A stretch of 64,000 nt of DNA from Rhizobium sp. P38BS-XIX (GCF_012641435.1 NZ_JABAIJ010000002.1:1-64000); one strand, 5' to 3'; counted from the stretch's first letter, positions 51,459 through 60,521 are shown. Numbers and translations are program-made. Notes: generated by a model from the letters alone, not told the origin.

Positions 51459-52205
51459 TCAAAATTGCTTGCGCAGGCCGATGGTGACCGCATTGCTACT
51501 AAAGTCGGTGTTCGACGAAGAACCGTCGCGCGCCGTAAACTTCAAACTGTCAGCCGCAGTAAAGCGGTAGCCGATATCGAGAGTGGTCTTCTCGAAGATT
51601 GAGGAACCGGAGAAAACACTCTGCAGGTTGATGCCAACGCCAGCGTCCAGATGATAAGCAAAAGCAGTATCGTTGTCATTGATCAGTGTGCCAACCCCGC
51701 CGATACCCTGCTTGCGGAGCTTCACGTTCATCGCGCCAATGCCGCCGCCGACATAGGGTGTGAAGACCGATAGGACGCCGGTTTCGCCATTAGGGGCAAG
51801 CGGAATATCTAGGTAGCCATTAAGGAAACCCTGGATGGTATTGACGTCGCCATACGAGTCAATGCTTCCCACGCCGCCAAAGCCGCTTACTCGATGTTCG
51901 TCAACGGAAGCGCTGCCGTAACCGACTTCAAGTTCGACGCGCGGCGCGACGTAGCCGTAGGAGCCGAAGTTGTAGCCAGCCCGGATGGCGCTGTAGTAGC
52001 CTGTATCGTACTTCGTGTTGACGTTAACACCAGCAATATCGAAGTTCGTGTGCTTGAGGAAGTTCACCGAACTCAGCGAACCGATGTAGAAGCCCATTCC
52101 ATTGTCGGAAGCCGAGGGTGGTGTCATCGGAGCGACCATATCAGCGGCGGAGGCCGCTGAAACAAGTGACGTGGAAATAAGGGCGGCGAACAAAAGCCTA
52201 TTCAT
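51459..52205 (-). CDS. Omp25/Omp31-like outer membrane beta-barrel protein
   Basis: The 248-residue protein has a cleavable signal peptide (MNRLLFAALISTSLVSAASA) followed by alternating beta-strands rich in Gly, Tyr and Asp. It ends in a C-terminal aromatic (LRKQF, terminal Phe) as expected for barrel insertion. Strands such as GFYIGSLSSVNFLKH, YVAPRVELEVGYGS and ITFRFTAAD-type segments fit the 8-stranded Omp25/31 class of Rhizobiales. Its role in ligand passage or host interaction is not defined by sequence. Confidence 0.85.
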   Translation of the reverse strand: MNRLLFAALISTSLVSAASAADMVAPMTPPSASDNGMGFYIGSLSSVNFLKHTNFDIAGVNVNTKYDTGYYSAIRAGYNFGSYGYVAPRVELEVGYGSASVDEHRVSGFGGVGSIDSYGDVNTIQGFLNGYLDIPLAPNGETGVLSVFTPYVGGGIGAMNVKLRKQGIGGVGTLINDNDTAFAYHLDAGVGINLQSVFSGSSIFEKTTLDIGYRFTAADSLKFTARDGSSSNTDFSSNAVTIGLRKQF

Positions 52206-52671
52206 TTTGATATCCTGAAGCTAGCCCGGCGGGCTTTTTGAAAATCGGTATCTCACGAAAATGAAATAGAGTGCGATTTTCTGCACAACGGAAATAAGGC
52301 AGCTAAATCTCGCCATTTGGCTATACCTTCCCATCGAGTGTTGCTTTTGGAGCACACACGTTCTGCAACGCGAACTTAACGCAAGAGACAGAGAAATAAT
52401 GTCGATCTTGCTGTCGCATTCGAGCAAGAAACCGGCCGGGAGGCGTTTACCCGGGCTAATCCATTGAAATGCATCCCGCCCGACAGCGAGGCTTTCGGGA
52501 ATAGCTCCATCTCGATGAGAGTTCCGATGGTCTCTTTGACCCTCAAGTCTGTCGCCTGAAACCGTTCGGGCTCGCGAGGAGTGATTGGTCCCCGACTAAA
52601 GATGAGGAGCTCGCCACGGTGAACCGCCACAAACTTGGCGCAACCGTAAACCCAATCTTTCGGAAAGCGGG
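52206..52671. other. Intergenic region between porin and DUF2382 genes
   Basis: No gene was found. A reverse frame at 52376-52822 overlaps the next promoter and has no ribosome site. The right edge carries the EcfG promoter at 52672. Confidence 0.4.
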
Positions 52672-52696
52672 GGAACCATCCGGAATCGGGTTCGTT
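52672..52696 (+). promoter_or_regulatory. EcfG-type promoter GGAAC-N16-CGTT
   Basis: An exact strict-consensus match lies 22 bases before the DUF2382 gene. Confidence 0.7.
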
Positions 52697-52718
52697 TGAC
52701 TGTCGGAAGGTGAGCCCC

Positions 52719-54137
52719 ATGCATGAAGACGAAAGAAAACTCGAACGGGTCGAAGAACGGATCCACGTCAGTAAGAAGTCGATCTCGGACGGTCGCGTCG
52801 TCTTGGCGACGGCAACCGACATCGTCCCGGTGTTGACGACGGTGAACCTTCAGCGTGACGATGTCGATGTGGAACGGGTTCGGCTCAATCGCACCGTCGA
52901 CGAAGTCCCGAAAGTCCGCGTCGACGGGGACACGACCATCGTTCCAGTAATCGAAGAACGTCTCGTCGTCCAGAAGAAGCTCGTTCTGGTGGCGGAGATC
53001 CGACTACGTCGCAGGAGCACCATCCAGCCCCAACGCGTGGAGACCGAGCTGCGGCAGCAGCGCGTTACGGTCGAGCGCACATCAGAAGATACAAAGCCAA
53101 GGAGAAATATCATGGCTGAGCTGTACAACGAGAACGCCCGTGATCTCACAGCGGGGACCTACAATACTCTTTCCGCCTTCTTCGACAGCCGTTCGGATGC
53201 GGAAAGCGCCGTCTCCCGTCTGAGAGAGGCCGGTGTCGACGAACGAGACATTCGTTTCATGCCCGGCTACGAAGCCGACAGCGAAACCGCCAACGTGGCC
53301 AGCGACGATCGGCGGGGGTTCTGGGCGGCACTCGGCGAGTGGTTCTTTCCGGACGAGGATCGGGCGACCTACGCGGAAGGCCTGCGTCGCGGCGGCTTCC
53401 TGGTATCGGTCTCCAATCTAAGCGACGCTCTCCACGAAACGGCACATGACATCCTCGACGACGAGGGTTCGATCGACATCGACGAACGCGCCGATCTGTG
53501 GAGACAGGAAGGCTGGAGCACTCACCGTTCGACCGACGGGTTTGCAACACCTGCCTACGATCGCAATGTTGCCGCAGAAGCAGACCTTGCGGTTTCAGGT
53601 GATGCGGACCGCGTCACCTCCGGCGACGCCTCGCGCAAACAGCCGAAGCTCGACAACGAAGTCGACGCGGTCGCACAGGCGTCGGCCTCTCGTGAGGATG
53701 CATTCGAGCCAGCTGCACGCGACCAGACCATCCCGGTTGTCGAGGAAAACCTCCGCGTCGGCAAGCGCGATATCAACAATGGTTCAGTTCGTGTACGCGC
53801 CTACACCGTCAAGCAGCCCGTCCGCGAAGACGTCAGCCTCCGTGACGAGAAAGTCGAAATCGAGCGGCGTGCCGTCGACCGACCTTTGGCCGACGCCGAC
53901 CGCGCGTTCCAGAATCGCACGATCTCTGCCGAAGACCATCACGAAGAGCCTGTCGTTCAGAAGGACGCACATGTCGTCGAGGAGGTCGGCATTCGCAAGA
54001 ATGCGTCCGAACGCACGGAAACGATCAACGACAGCGTCAGCAAGACCGAAGTCGAAATCGACGACGATCGCAACGGTCTGTCGCAGTCGCAGACAGGTTC
54101 CGATCAGAGCCAGTCGCAGGGTTATCGCCGCGACTGA
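52719..54137 (+). CDS. DUF2382-type stress protein, apparent fusion of two genes
   Basis: AAGGTGAGCCCC precedes the ATG. Residues 1 to about 120 form a DUF2382 domain (KLERVEERIHVSKKSISDGR, VPVIEERLVVQKKL). Then, still in frame, the text reads like a new gene start: CAAGGAGAAATATC then ATG at 53112, beginning MAELYNENARDLTAG. That second part has a stress-protein N-terminal domain (ALGEWFFPDEDRATYAEGLR) and a second DUF2382 region (IPVVEENLRVGKRDINNGSV). A full 472-residue fusion and a separate 341-residue protein from 53112 are both possible. The preserved internal ribosome site suggests a lost stop codon. Confidence 0.8.
   Translation: MHEDERKLERVEERIHVSKKSISDGRVVLATATDIVPVLTTVNLQRDDVDVERVRLNRTVDEVPKVRVDGDTTIVPVIEERLVVQKKLVLVAEIRLRRRSTIQPQRVETELRQQRVTVERTSEDTKPRRNIMAELYNENARDLTAGTYNTLSAFFDSRSDAESAVSRLREAGVDERDIRFMPGYEADSETANVASDDRRGFWAALGEWFFPDEDRATYAEGLRRGGFLVSVSNLSDALHETAHDILDDEGSIDIDERADLWRQEGWSTHRSTDGFATPAYDRNVAAEADLAVSGDADRVTSGDASRKQPKLDNEVDAVAQASASREDAFEPAARDQTIPVVEENLRVGKRDINNGSVRVRAYTVKQPVREDVSLRDEKVEIERRAVDRPLADADRAFQNRTISAEDHHEEPVVQKDAHVVEEVGIRKNASERTETINDSVSKTEVEIDDDRNGLSQSQTGSDQSQSQGYRRD
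53112..54137 (+). CDS. Internal-start product of the DUF2382 fusion gene
   Basis: AAGGAGAAATATC before ATG at 53112 is a strong ribosome site inside the larger frame. The 341-residue product has an N-terminal general-stress domain (AFFDSRSDAESAVSRLREAG) and a C-terminal DUF2382 domain. In related strains I would expect this to be an independent gene. It ends in a Gln/Ser-rich acidic tail. Confidence 0.6.
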   Translation: MAELYNENARDLTAGTYNTLSAFFDSRSDAESAVSRLREAGVDERDIRFMPGYEADSETANVASDDRRGFWAALGEWFFPDEDRATYAEGLRRGGFLVSVSNLSDALHETAHDILDDEGSIDIDERADLWRQEGWSTHRSTDGFATPAYDRNVAAEADLAVSGDADRVTSGDASRKQPKLDNEVDAVAQASASREDAFEPAARDQTIPVVEENLRVGKRDINNGSVRVRAYTVKQPVREDVSLRDEKVEIERRAVDRPLADADRAFQNRTISAEDHHEEPVVQKDAHVVEEVGIRKNASERTETINDSVSKTEVEIDDDRNGLSQSQTGSDQSQSQGYRRD

Positions 54138-54169
54138 GCGGCGGTAGCTTCGAACCGTTACTTCGCCCA

Positions 54170-54188
54170 CGGCCCGGTTCGCGGGCCG
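54170..54188 (+). terminator. GC-rich hairpin after the DUF2382 gene
   Basis: CGGCCCG and CGGGCCG form a seven-base stem with a five-base loop, 32 bases after the stop. There is no clear T-run. Confidence 0.45.
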
Positions 54189-54798
54189 CTTCCGCTTTAC
54201 GAGTGGGAATTTGAGAAGGGTGGGGTCGAAAACGCCTACAGCTTAAATTCCCCTACAATCAAAACCTTCGCACGCGGGATGCGTGCAGGTGATAGTTCGT
54301 GCGATTTGGGCCAAGCTGGCTGCGGCCAGGACGCCAAAAGCCATAGCGGTCAATGGAGCTGCACTTACAAAGATGCGATATCGGGTTAGCATTTAAGCGT
54401 TGCTCAGGCGTCGACGCGGCGACACGCATCGATAAGCGATGTCACGCTTTTTGCCTCCCGCCTAAGGCTGGCACTGAGCCAGATCGCCGAGCGCGGGACA
54501 TGAAGCGTGCCAAGACCGGTATTTGTCACCATTTTTCGATCGAGGGCTTGTTGGACACACGCGCCTGAAGAATGAAGAAAAAGAACGTTCTAAAGCGAGC
54601 CCATTTTTGACGGCCTCATCCGCGTAGCGAATTGGCAGGTCTAAACAAGCGGATCCCAACCGTGTGTCTGGCGCCATGGTCGTTTAAGGTCTGCTGCCGT
54701 TGGCAGATGTCCGTGACTTAAGATGTGACGAAACATTGAGACCGCGGCAGCGTTTCACTGTCTTGCTTGGCCTTGCAAATCAGCACCGGGAGAGACGC
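54189..54798. other. Gene-poor interval before paoABC
   Basis: No supported gene was found. A frame at 54353-54568 has no ribosome site. The in-frame extension of paoA back to 54700 does not look like a Tat signal and is not included. No EcfG site was found for the pao operon. Confidence 0.4.
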
Positions 54799-55305
54799 AT
54801 GACAATTTCCATCAATGGTAAATCAGCCTCGATTCCCGATGATCCTCGGGTTTCGCTGCTGGATTTGCTCCGTGACCATCTTCATCTTCACGGCACGAAA
54901 AAAGGCTGCAACCAAGGCGCTTGCGGCGCCTGCACCGTTCTTGTCGATGGCGAACGCATCCTGTCGTGCCTAGCGCTCGCCGTCCAGTTCGACGGCCGTT
55001 CCGTGACGACGATCGAAGGGCTTGGCGAGCCAGAAGCACTTCATCCGTTGCAGCGGGCGTTTGTAGAGCATGACGGCTTCCAATGCGGCTACTGCACGCC
55101 CGGCCAGATCTGTTCGGCCGTCGCGATGGTCGGTGAAGTACGCCGCGGCGTTCCGAGCTTCGTTACCTCGGATCTAAGCTCATTTGTGATCGATTTCAGC
55201 CATGACGAGGTGCGCGAACGCATGAGCGGTAATCTCTGTCGATGCGGTGCCTATAACGGCATCATCGATGCGATCGGCGAGACACTGAAGGAGGCCGCCG
55301 AATGA
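54799..55305 (+). CDS. paoA: Aldehyde oxidoreductase 2Fe-2S subunit, PaoA-like
   Basis: GGGAGAGACGC precedes the ATG. The 168-residue subunit carries two [2Fe-2S] clusters: GCNQGACGACTVLVDGERIL with the following Cys, and QCGYCTPGQI then LCRCGAYNGI. It transfers electrons from the molybdenum site to FAD. Unlike E. coli PaoA, it has no twin-arginine signal in front of the ferredoxin fold, so the complex is probably cytoplasmic. Its stop overlaps the paoB ATG (ATGA). Confidence 0.9.
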   Translation: MTISINGKSASIPDDPRVSLLDLLRDHLHLHGTKKGCNQGACGACTVLVDGERILSCLALAVQFDGRSVTTIEGLGEPEALHPLQRAFVEHDGFQCGYCTPGQICSAVAMVGEVRRGVPSFVTSDLSSFVIDFSHDEVRERMSGNLCRCGAYNGIIDAIGETLKEAAE

Positions 55306-56288
55306 TCCCCTTTAGCTATTCCCGGGCATCGGATGTTCGAGATGCCGTCGCCAAGGGCGCCGTCAGCGGCACAAAGTTCCTCGGCGGTGGCACCAATCTC
55401 GTCGATCTCATGCGCGAGACGATCGAGCGACCGACAGGCCTCGTCGACGTTACCGGACTGTCGGCCGCTATCACCGAAACCACGGCGGGGGACTTGATGA
55501 TCGGTGCAGCGACGCGCAACACCGCTGTAGCGGAAAACGCGCTCATCCGCACGCGCTACCCTGCGCTGACCCGCGCCATCGTTGCCGGCGCATCGGCACA
55601 GATCCGCAATATGGCGACCGTTGGCGGCAATCTGATGCAGCGATGCCGTTGCATCTATTTCTACGACGACGAGGGATCACATTGTAACAAGCGGACGCCC
55701 GGTGACGGCTGCGACGCGCTGAGGGGCTTCAATCGCAGCCATGCCATCCTTGGTGCATCGGATGCCTGTATCGCCGTCCATCCGTCAGACATGTGCGTGG
55801 CACTGACCGCCCTTGATGCCATCGTGCATGTGGAGGGAGGTGGTGGTTCGCGGAGCGTCGCAATGAAGGATTTTCATAGGCTCCCCGGCGACAGGCCGGA
55901 TATCGAAACCACATTGCAGCCAGGTGATCTGATCACCGCGATCGAGCTGCCGGCCGCCAGCATTTCGGCACACTCGACCTATCGTAAGGTGCGCGACCGC
56001 GCGAGCTACGCTTTCGCGCTCGTGTCCGTTTGCGCAACGCTCGATATCGAAGATGGTCAGGTGCGCGCGATCCGCATTGCACTTGGCGGCGTGGCGCACA
56101 AGCCATGGCGGGCGGAGAAGGCGGAAGCCATGCTACGCGGCAAATCCGCGAGCGAGGCGAACTTTCGCGTCGCAGCAGAGGCGGAGCTTGCCGATGCGAG
56201 AACCTTCGAAGGCAACGCGTTCAAGGTCGAACTCGCAAAGCGTACCATCGTATCGGTGTTGACAGACCTTACCGGAGGTGCGGCATGA
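55302..56288 (+). CDS. paoB: Aldehyde oxidoreductase FAD/4Fe-4S subunit, PaoB-like
   Basis: The 328-residue FAD subunit has the nucleotide stretches KFLGGGTNLVDLM and ATVGGNLMQR. It also has the extra cysteine set (CRCIYFYDDEG, CNKRTPGDGC) that binds the unusual [4Fe-4S] cluster of PaoB and CO dehydrogenase-like relatives. It accepts electrons from the PaoA clusters. Start and stop overlap paoA and paoC by four bases each, giving a translationally coupled operon. Confidence 0.92.
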   Translation: MIPFSYSRASDVRDAVAKGAVSGTKFLGGGTNLVDLMRETIERPTGLVDVTGLSAAITETTAGDLMIGAATRNTAVAENALIRTRYPALTRAIVAGASAQIRNMATVGGNLMQRCRCIYFYDDEGSHCNKRTPGDGCDALRGFNRSHAILGASDACIAVHPSDMCVALTALDAIVHVEGGGGSRSVAMKDFHRLPGDRPDIETTLQPGDLITAIELPAASISAHSTYRKVRDRASYAFALVSVCATLDIEDGQVRAIRIALGGVAHKPWRAEKAEAMLRGKSASEANFRVAAEAELADARTFEGNAFKVELAKRTIVSVLTDLTGGAA

Positions 56289-58618
56289 GCATTCTTCAAG
56301 ACGCGAAACGGACGGCCCAGGGGCTTTTCCAGGCGGGCATGGCAAAGGCGATCGCCATGGCGCCGGATAGCTGGATCCCAGGCGGTGAGCCGGACCCACT
56401 CATCCGTGAACGGCACGGCCATGTCGGACAACCGGTGTCGCGCATCGACGGACCGCTAAAAGTTACGGGCAGAGCACCGTTTGCTGCAGAATTTCCGATT
56501 GAGGGCATGGTCTATGCCGCCCTTGCCTACGGCACGATTGCCAAAGGGCGCATTTCTACGCTCGATACGACGGATGCGGAACAGGCACCCGGTGTCGTGC
56601 TCGTCATGACCTACAGAAACGCTCCGAAGCTGCAGCCCCCTCCGCTGTTCCTGACGGCGGAGAAAGCTGCCGGCGGCGATGGCCTGCCGGTCATGCAGGA
56701 TGATCGCATCTACTGGAATGGTCAGCCGATCGCCCTGGTTCTCGCTGAAACGCAGGAGCAGGCCGATCACGCCAAATCGCTGATCCGCGTTACCTATGTG
56801 ACAGATCAGGCGATGATCAAATTCTCAAAGGCGCGGGAGCAAGGTACCAGGACTGCCGAATTCATGGGTCAGCCGCTGCACAACGAGGTAGGCGATGCGG
56901 AAAAAGCGCTACAGGATGCAGCGTTTAGTGTGGACGCGACCTACACGACGCCAAGGCACAATCATAACCCGATCGAGCTTCACGGTCTGACCGTCACCTG
57001 GCAGGGCGATACGCTGCGGATGCACGATGCCCAGCAACTCGTCGCCCATACTGCATGGTCGATGGCTCAGGTCTTCAGCATCGACGAAAAGCAGGTGGTC
57101 GTCACTTCGCCCTTCGTCGGCGGCGGATTTGGCAGCAAGTCAATGTGGCAGCATCATATAATTGCGGCCGCAGGCGCGAAACTCGCCCGTCGACCGGTGC
57201 GTATCGTTCTGTCACGCGAAGGCGTGTTCCGCCTTGTCGGCGGCCGTTCACCGACTGAGCAACGGGTTGCCCTCGGCGCGGATGCAGATGGCAGGCTCAC
57301 TGCGTTGATTCACGAGGGCGTAACGATCAAGACACCGCACAACGCCATGCCCGAGCCGTTCATCCTACCTACACGCAGCGCCTATGCAGCGAAGAATGTG
57401 CTCCTCGACGTGCAAAAGGTCGAGCTGGACATGCTCGGTAATACCTTCATGCGTGCGCCTGGCGAGGCTGTCGGCACATTCGCGCTCGAATGCGCCATTG
57501 ACGAGCTGGCGGAAAGGATCGGCGTCGATCCGATCGAGCTTCGCATCCGTAACGAGCCGGATAAGGATCCGATCTCCGGCCTGCCGTTTTCGTCGCGCAA
57601 CATCGTCGAGGCTTATAGAGCAGGTGCCGAGAAATTCGGCTGGAGTTTACGCAATCCAACGCCGCACAGCGTGACCGACGGCGAATGGTTGATCGGCATG
57701 GGCTGCGCCACCGGCACCTACCCTTACTATCGGATGCCGGGCGGAGCGGCGCGGATCACGCTGAGCCGCGATGGAAAGGCGACGGTCGATATCGCCTTTC
57801 ACGAGATGGGCATGGGAAGCGCAACCGTTCAGACCCAGGTTGCCGCCGACCGACTGGGTTTGCCAATGGAAGATATCTCTTTCAATTATGGCGACTCCAC
57901 CCTACCAGGTGTCGTCATGGCAGGTGGTTCGCAGCAGACCGCCGCGATCGGCGCTTCAGTGATCGCTGCCCATAACAAGCTGATAAAGGAGCTTCTGCGG
58001 CTTGCCGGCAACGATTCTCCGCTCGCCGGATTGAAAGCTGAAGAGGTTGGTAGTCAAAATGGCGGGCTCTGCAAACTCGACGATCCCGAGCGCCACGAAA
58101 CCTATCAGTCGCTCCTAAGTCGCGCCCGGCGCGACAAGGTGGTGGTCGAAGCCCAGCCGCCGCAGCCCGTTGAAACGATGCACTGGTCAATGCATAGCCA
58201 CAGCGCCATGTTCTGCGAGGTAAGAGTCAACAAGGTCACCGGCGAGCCGCGTGTCTCGCGTTTCCTCGGCTCGTTCGACTGCGGCCGTATCCTTAATCCA
58301 AAAACAGCGACAAGCCAGTTTCGAGGTGGCATCATTATGGGACTTGGCCTCGCGCTCATGGAGGACACACAGTTTGACGAGCGTAAAGGACGGATCATGA
58401 ATCCCAGCCTCGCCGAGTATCATGTTCCAGTGCACATGGATGTCCCGGAGATCGATGTCATTTGGACAGATATTCCCGATCCGCATGCCCCAATGGGCGC
58501 TCATGGGATCGGTGAGATCGGCATTACCGGAACAGGCGCAGCAATCGCCAACGCGATTTACAATGCCACTGGAAAGCGAGTGCGCGACCTACCCATTACA
58601 CTCGATAAGCTCCTGTGA
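56285..58618 (+). CDS. paoC: Aldehyde oxidoreductase molybdopterin subunit, PaoC-like
   Basis: The 777-residue catalytic subunit is of the xanthine oxidase family. Residues such as GRAPFAAEFPIEGMVYAALA open it. VVTSPFVGGGFGSKSMWQ and FMRAPGEAVGTFALE bind the cofactor, and the final GAHGIGEIGITGTGAAIANA carries the catalytic Glu. PaoABC oxidises aromatic and other aldehydes to acids, a detoxification reaction. The cofactor is molybdopterin cytosine dinucleotide in E. coli and needs a PaoD chaperone; no paoD gene lies in the window. Confidence 0.93.
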   Translation: MSILQDAKRTAQGLFQAGMAKAIAMAPDSWIPGGEPDPLIRERHGHVGQPVSRIDGPLKVTGRAPFAAEFPIEGMVYAALAYGTIAKGRISTLDTTDAEQAPGVVLVMTYRNAPKLQPPPLFLTAEKAAGGDGLPVMQDDRIYWNGQPIALVLAETQEQADHAKSLIRVTYVTDQAMIKFSKAREQGTRTAEFMGQPLHNEVGDAEKALQDAAFSVDATYTTPRHNHNPIELHGLTVTWQGDTLRMHDAQQLVAHTAWSMAQVFSIDEKQVVVTSPFVGGGFGSKSMWQHHIIAAAGAKLARRPVRIVLSREGVFRLVGGRSPTEQRVALGADADGRLTALIHEGVTIKTPHNAMPEPFILPTRSAYAAKNVLLDVQKVELDMLGNTFMRAPGEAVGTFALECAIDELAERIGVDPIELRIRNEPDKDPISGLPFSSRNIVEAYRAGAEKFGWSLRNPTPHSVTDGEWLIGMGCATGTYPYYRMPGGAARITLSRDGKATVDIAFHEMGMGSATVQTQVAADRLGLPMEDISFNYGDSTLPGVVMAGGSQQTAAIGASVIAAHNKLIKELLRLAGNDSPLAGLKAEEVGSQNGGLCKLDDPERHETYQSLLSRARRDKVVVEAQPPQPVETMHWSMHSHSAMFCEVRVNKVTGEPRVSRFLGSFDCGRILNPKTATSQFRGGIIMGLGLALMEDTQFDERKGRIMNPSLAEYHVPVHMDVPEIDVIWTDIPDPHAPMGAHGIGEIGITGTGAAIANAIYNATGKRVRDLPITLDKLL

Positions 58619-58830
58619 CCTCTCACGGCTGTTGTTACAAAAGCCAGCGCAGAGCGGAAATATCGCAGAGCTGCGCACTGGAGCTTGTGGGCTTGTTTCA
58701 GAAGGCGAGACCAGTGGCGCTGACCCCGCGGAGTCACCATCTTGATGATCGCACCAATACGGCTCGACATCATTCACTGAAGGCGGTCTGTCCGTTTCCA
58801 CGCCATCGACGGGTCCAAGAAAATACGGCA

Positions 58831-58855
58831 GGAACAAAACATGGCACCCGAAGTT
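58831..58855 (+). promoter_or_regulatory. EcfG-like promoter GGAAC-N16-AGTT
   Basis: It lies 39 bases before the His-rich small protein gene at 58895 and fits GGAAC-N18-TT. Confidence 0.6.
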
Positions 58856-58894
58856 GGACTTTAGTTAAGTCTAACAAAACGAACGGTGAGGAAA

Positions 58895-59089
58895 ATGCCC
58901 AAAGAGTCGCATACGAAAGCCGCCGAGCATCATGAAAATGCTGCTAAATCGCATCGCAGTGCCGCCGAGCATCACGGCAAAGGCGATCACGAGAAAGGGC
59001 GTGAACATTCAAAGACTGCACACGCGCACTCGCAATCAGCCCATGAGCATTCAGATGCTGCGCACAAAAAAAGTTCGTCGGCAAAATAA
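58895..59089 (+). CDS. His-rich small protein
   Basis: GGTGAGGAAA precedes the ATG. The 64-residue protein is low-complexity, rich in His, Ala, Lys and Ser, with AEHHENAAKSHRSAAEHHGK and HAHSQSAHEHSDAAHKKSS. It could bind metal ions (Cu, Ni, Zn) or simply be a disordered protective protein. It has an EcfG-like promoter and its own terminator, so it is a single-gene stress transcript. Confidence 0.7.
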   Translation: MPKESHTKAAEHHENAAKSHRSAAEHHGKGDHEKGREHSKTAHAHSQSAHEHSDAAHKKSSSAK

Positions 59090-59094
59090 AAGAA

Positions 59095-59117
59095 GGGGCG
59101 CCACGGCGCCCCTTTTT
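59095..59117 (+). terminator. Rho-independent terminator
   Basis: GGGGCGCC and GGCGCCCC form an eight-base perfect stem followed by TTTTT, six bases after the His-rich gene. Confidence 0.9.
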
Positions 59118-60163
59118 ATTTATTAGGCTTCTGTCTCTATCGTCTCTTTGACGCTCGGAGCGCTATCATCAAACAGCGCGGCGAAGCGGAATGTCATGCG
59201 CCCGTTGGACATGGTCGCTTGAGGGCCTGAACGATCGCGCGGGTAATTCACATGTGCTGTTCCCATAACGGAAGCAAGTGATGCGCATCTTCGCGCCGAC
59301 GCAACACAAACGCTCCGCCTTGACGACACATGTTCAACGGATCTGCGCGATTGCCCAGTGGAAGGCCGCAACCGGCGCAGTTGCCCGACCTCATTTTAAG
59401 ACGTCTCATCCCGCTTTAGTGAGACGATGTGACCTCACCAACGGCATAACGCGTTCCTTTAATGATCGTCTGAAATCAACGTGCGGACCAATCGGCGGTT
59501 GCGATTAAAGATGACTTGGCGAGCTTCGCGCGGTGTTAGTCGTTTGGTGCCGTCAGGTCAGACCGACCTCTGTGACTGATGCAGAAGCAGCGCCTTGATC
59601 TTCAGCGTATTGTTATCGAGGTCCAGGCAGCGACATTGCGTCCGGACAGCAAGAACTTCGGATTATCGCTGAGTTCGGCCCGACGCGATTGAACTCGTCA
59701 CCACGTCCGGCGAAGCGAGCTCTTTGTCAACATCCGCCGAGCCAAGCTTGCTCAGACCACGTCTCCGAAAGAGCAGGAGGCGATCCAGGAAATACCTAGT
59801 CTGCATGAGCGCGGGCTGACCTTTTTTCGACACTGCGGAGGCCTCCGGCTCGTTAGCAATGAGATTTTAGCGCAAGAACGCTTGGAACGATCCGCGACCA
59901 GGCCAACATTGCCCCCAAGTTTGGGTTCAGAATCCAGACTGCGATCGGAGCGCGCATCGCATCCACCGCCACGGGCGCCACGCTCCAAGCGGCTGAGCGT
60001 AGTAACGATCGACTTGCTGTATCAGCACCGCGTTGATCCCTCCGTGCGGATCCGAATGTCGCGCGAATACTGCATGAGCATCCTTGGGCTTTCCGGCGCG
60101 ACAAAGGCTTAGCTTTGAGGAAGAGGCTACCTTAGGATCGCGGCAAGAACGATATCAGAAGCC
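59118..60163. other. Gene-poor interval of about 1 kb
   Basis: No supported gene was found. Frames at 59123-59371 (reverse), 59278-59508, 59752-59988 and 59853-60104 (reverse) and 59882-60112 have no ribosome site or recognisable domain. Fragments such as LKIKALLLHQSQ (reverse, about 59580) faintly recall a decayed deacetylase gene, but this is too short to claim. The interval is probably a decayed region. Confidence 0.4.
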
Positions 60164-60188
60164 GGAACAATTATCTGCACCGCGCATT
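60164..60188 (+). promoter_or_regulatory. EcfG-like promoter GGAAC-N16-CATT
   Basis: It lies 38 bases before the CsbD gene at 60227 and fits the loose consensus. CsbD-like genes are common general-stress targets. Confidence 0.45.
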
Positions 60189-60226
60189 ATCCGATCGTTA
60201 AAATTCAGCTCTAAAGGAGTTTTGCA

Positions 60227-60418
60227 ATGGGAAGCACGTCGGACAAGATCGCAGGCAAGGCCAACGAACTCGCGGGCAAGGCACGCGCCTCCGTGGGCGA
60301 AGCCATCGACGATCATGAGATGGCTGCCAAAGGCCGTGCGCAGGAAGCAAAAGGCGATCTGCAGCAGGCCAAGGGTAATGCCAAGGAAGCCGTCAAGAAC
60401 GTCGTTGATCGCGCCTGA
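60227..60418 (+). CDS. CsbD family stress protein
   Basis: AAAGGAGTTTTGCA precedes the ATG. The 63-residue protein has the CsbD pattern: SDKIAGKANELAGKARASVG, then AKGRAQEAKGDLQQAKGNAKEA, an amphipathic helix-turn-helix-like bundle. It is induced in stress in many bacteria; its biochemical role is unknown. It ends just before a strong terminator. Confidence 0.9.
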   Translation: MGSTSDKIAGKANELAGKARASVGEAIDDHEMAAKGRAQEAKGDLQQAKGNAKEAVKNVVDRA

Positions 60419-60442
60419 CATCACGCCGAACTGAATGCACAG

Positions 60443-60467
60443 AGCCCGCCTTTCGGCGGGCTTTTTT
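60443..60467 (+). terminator. Rho-independent terminator after CsbD gene
   Basis: AGCCCGCC pairs with GGCGGGCT around a TTTC loop, then a T-run. It lies between the CsbD stop and amylase start. Confidence 0.9.
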
Positions 60468-60521
60468 CGATCGATATCCAATTTCCGTCAATCCGCAATT
60501 TCAACTTCTCACGAGGACAAC

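Noticed and set aside
59560..59700. Faint deacetylase-like or transposase-like remnant
   Set aside because: The matching stretch is about a dozen residues, too short to support a family assignment.
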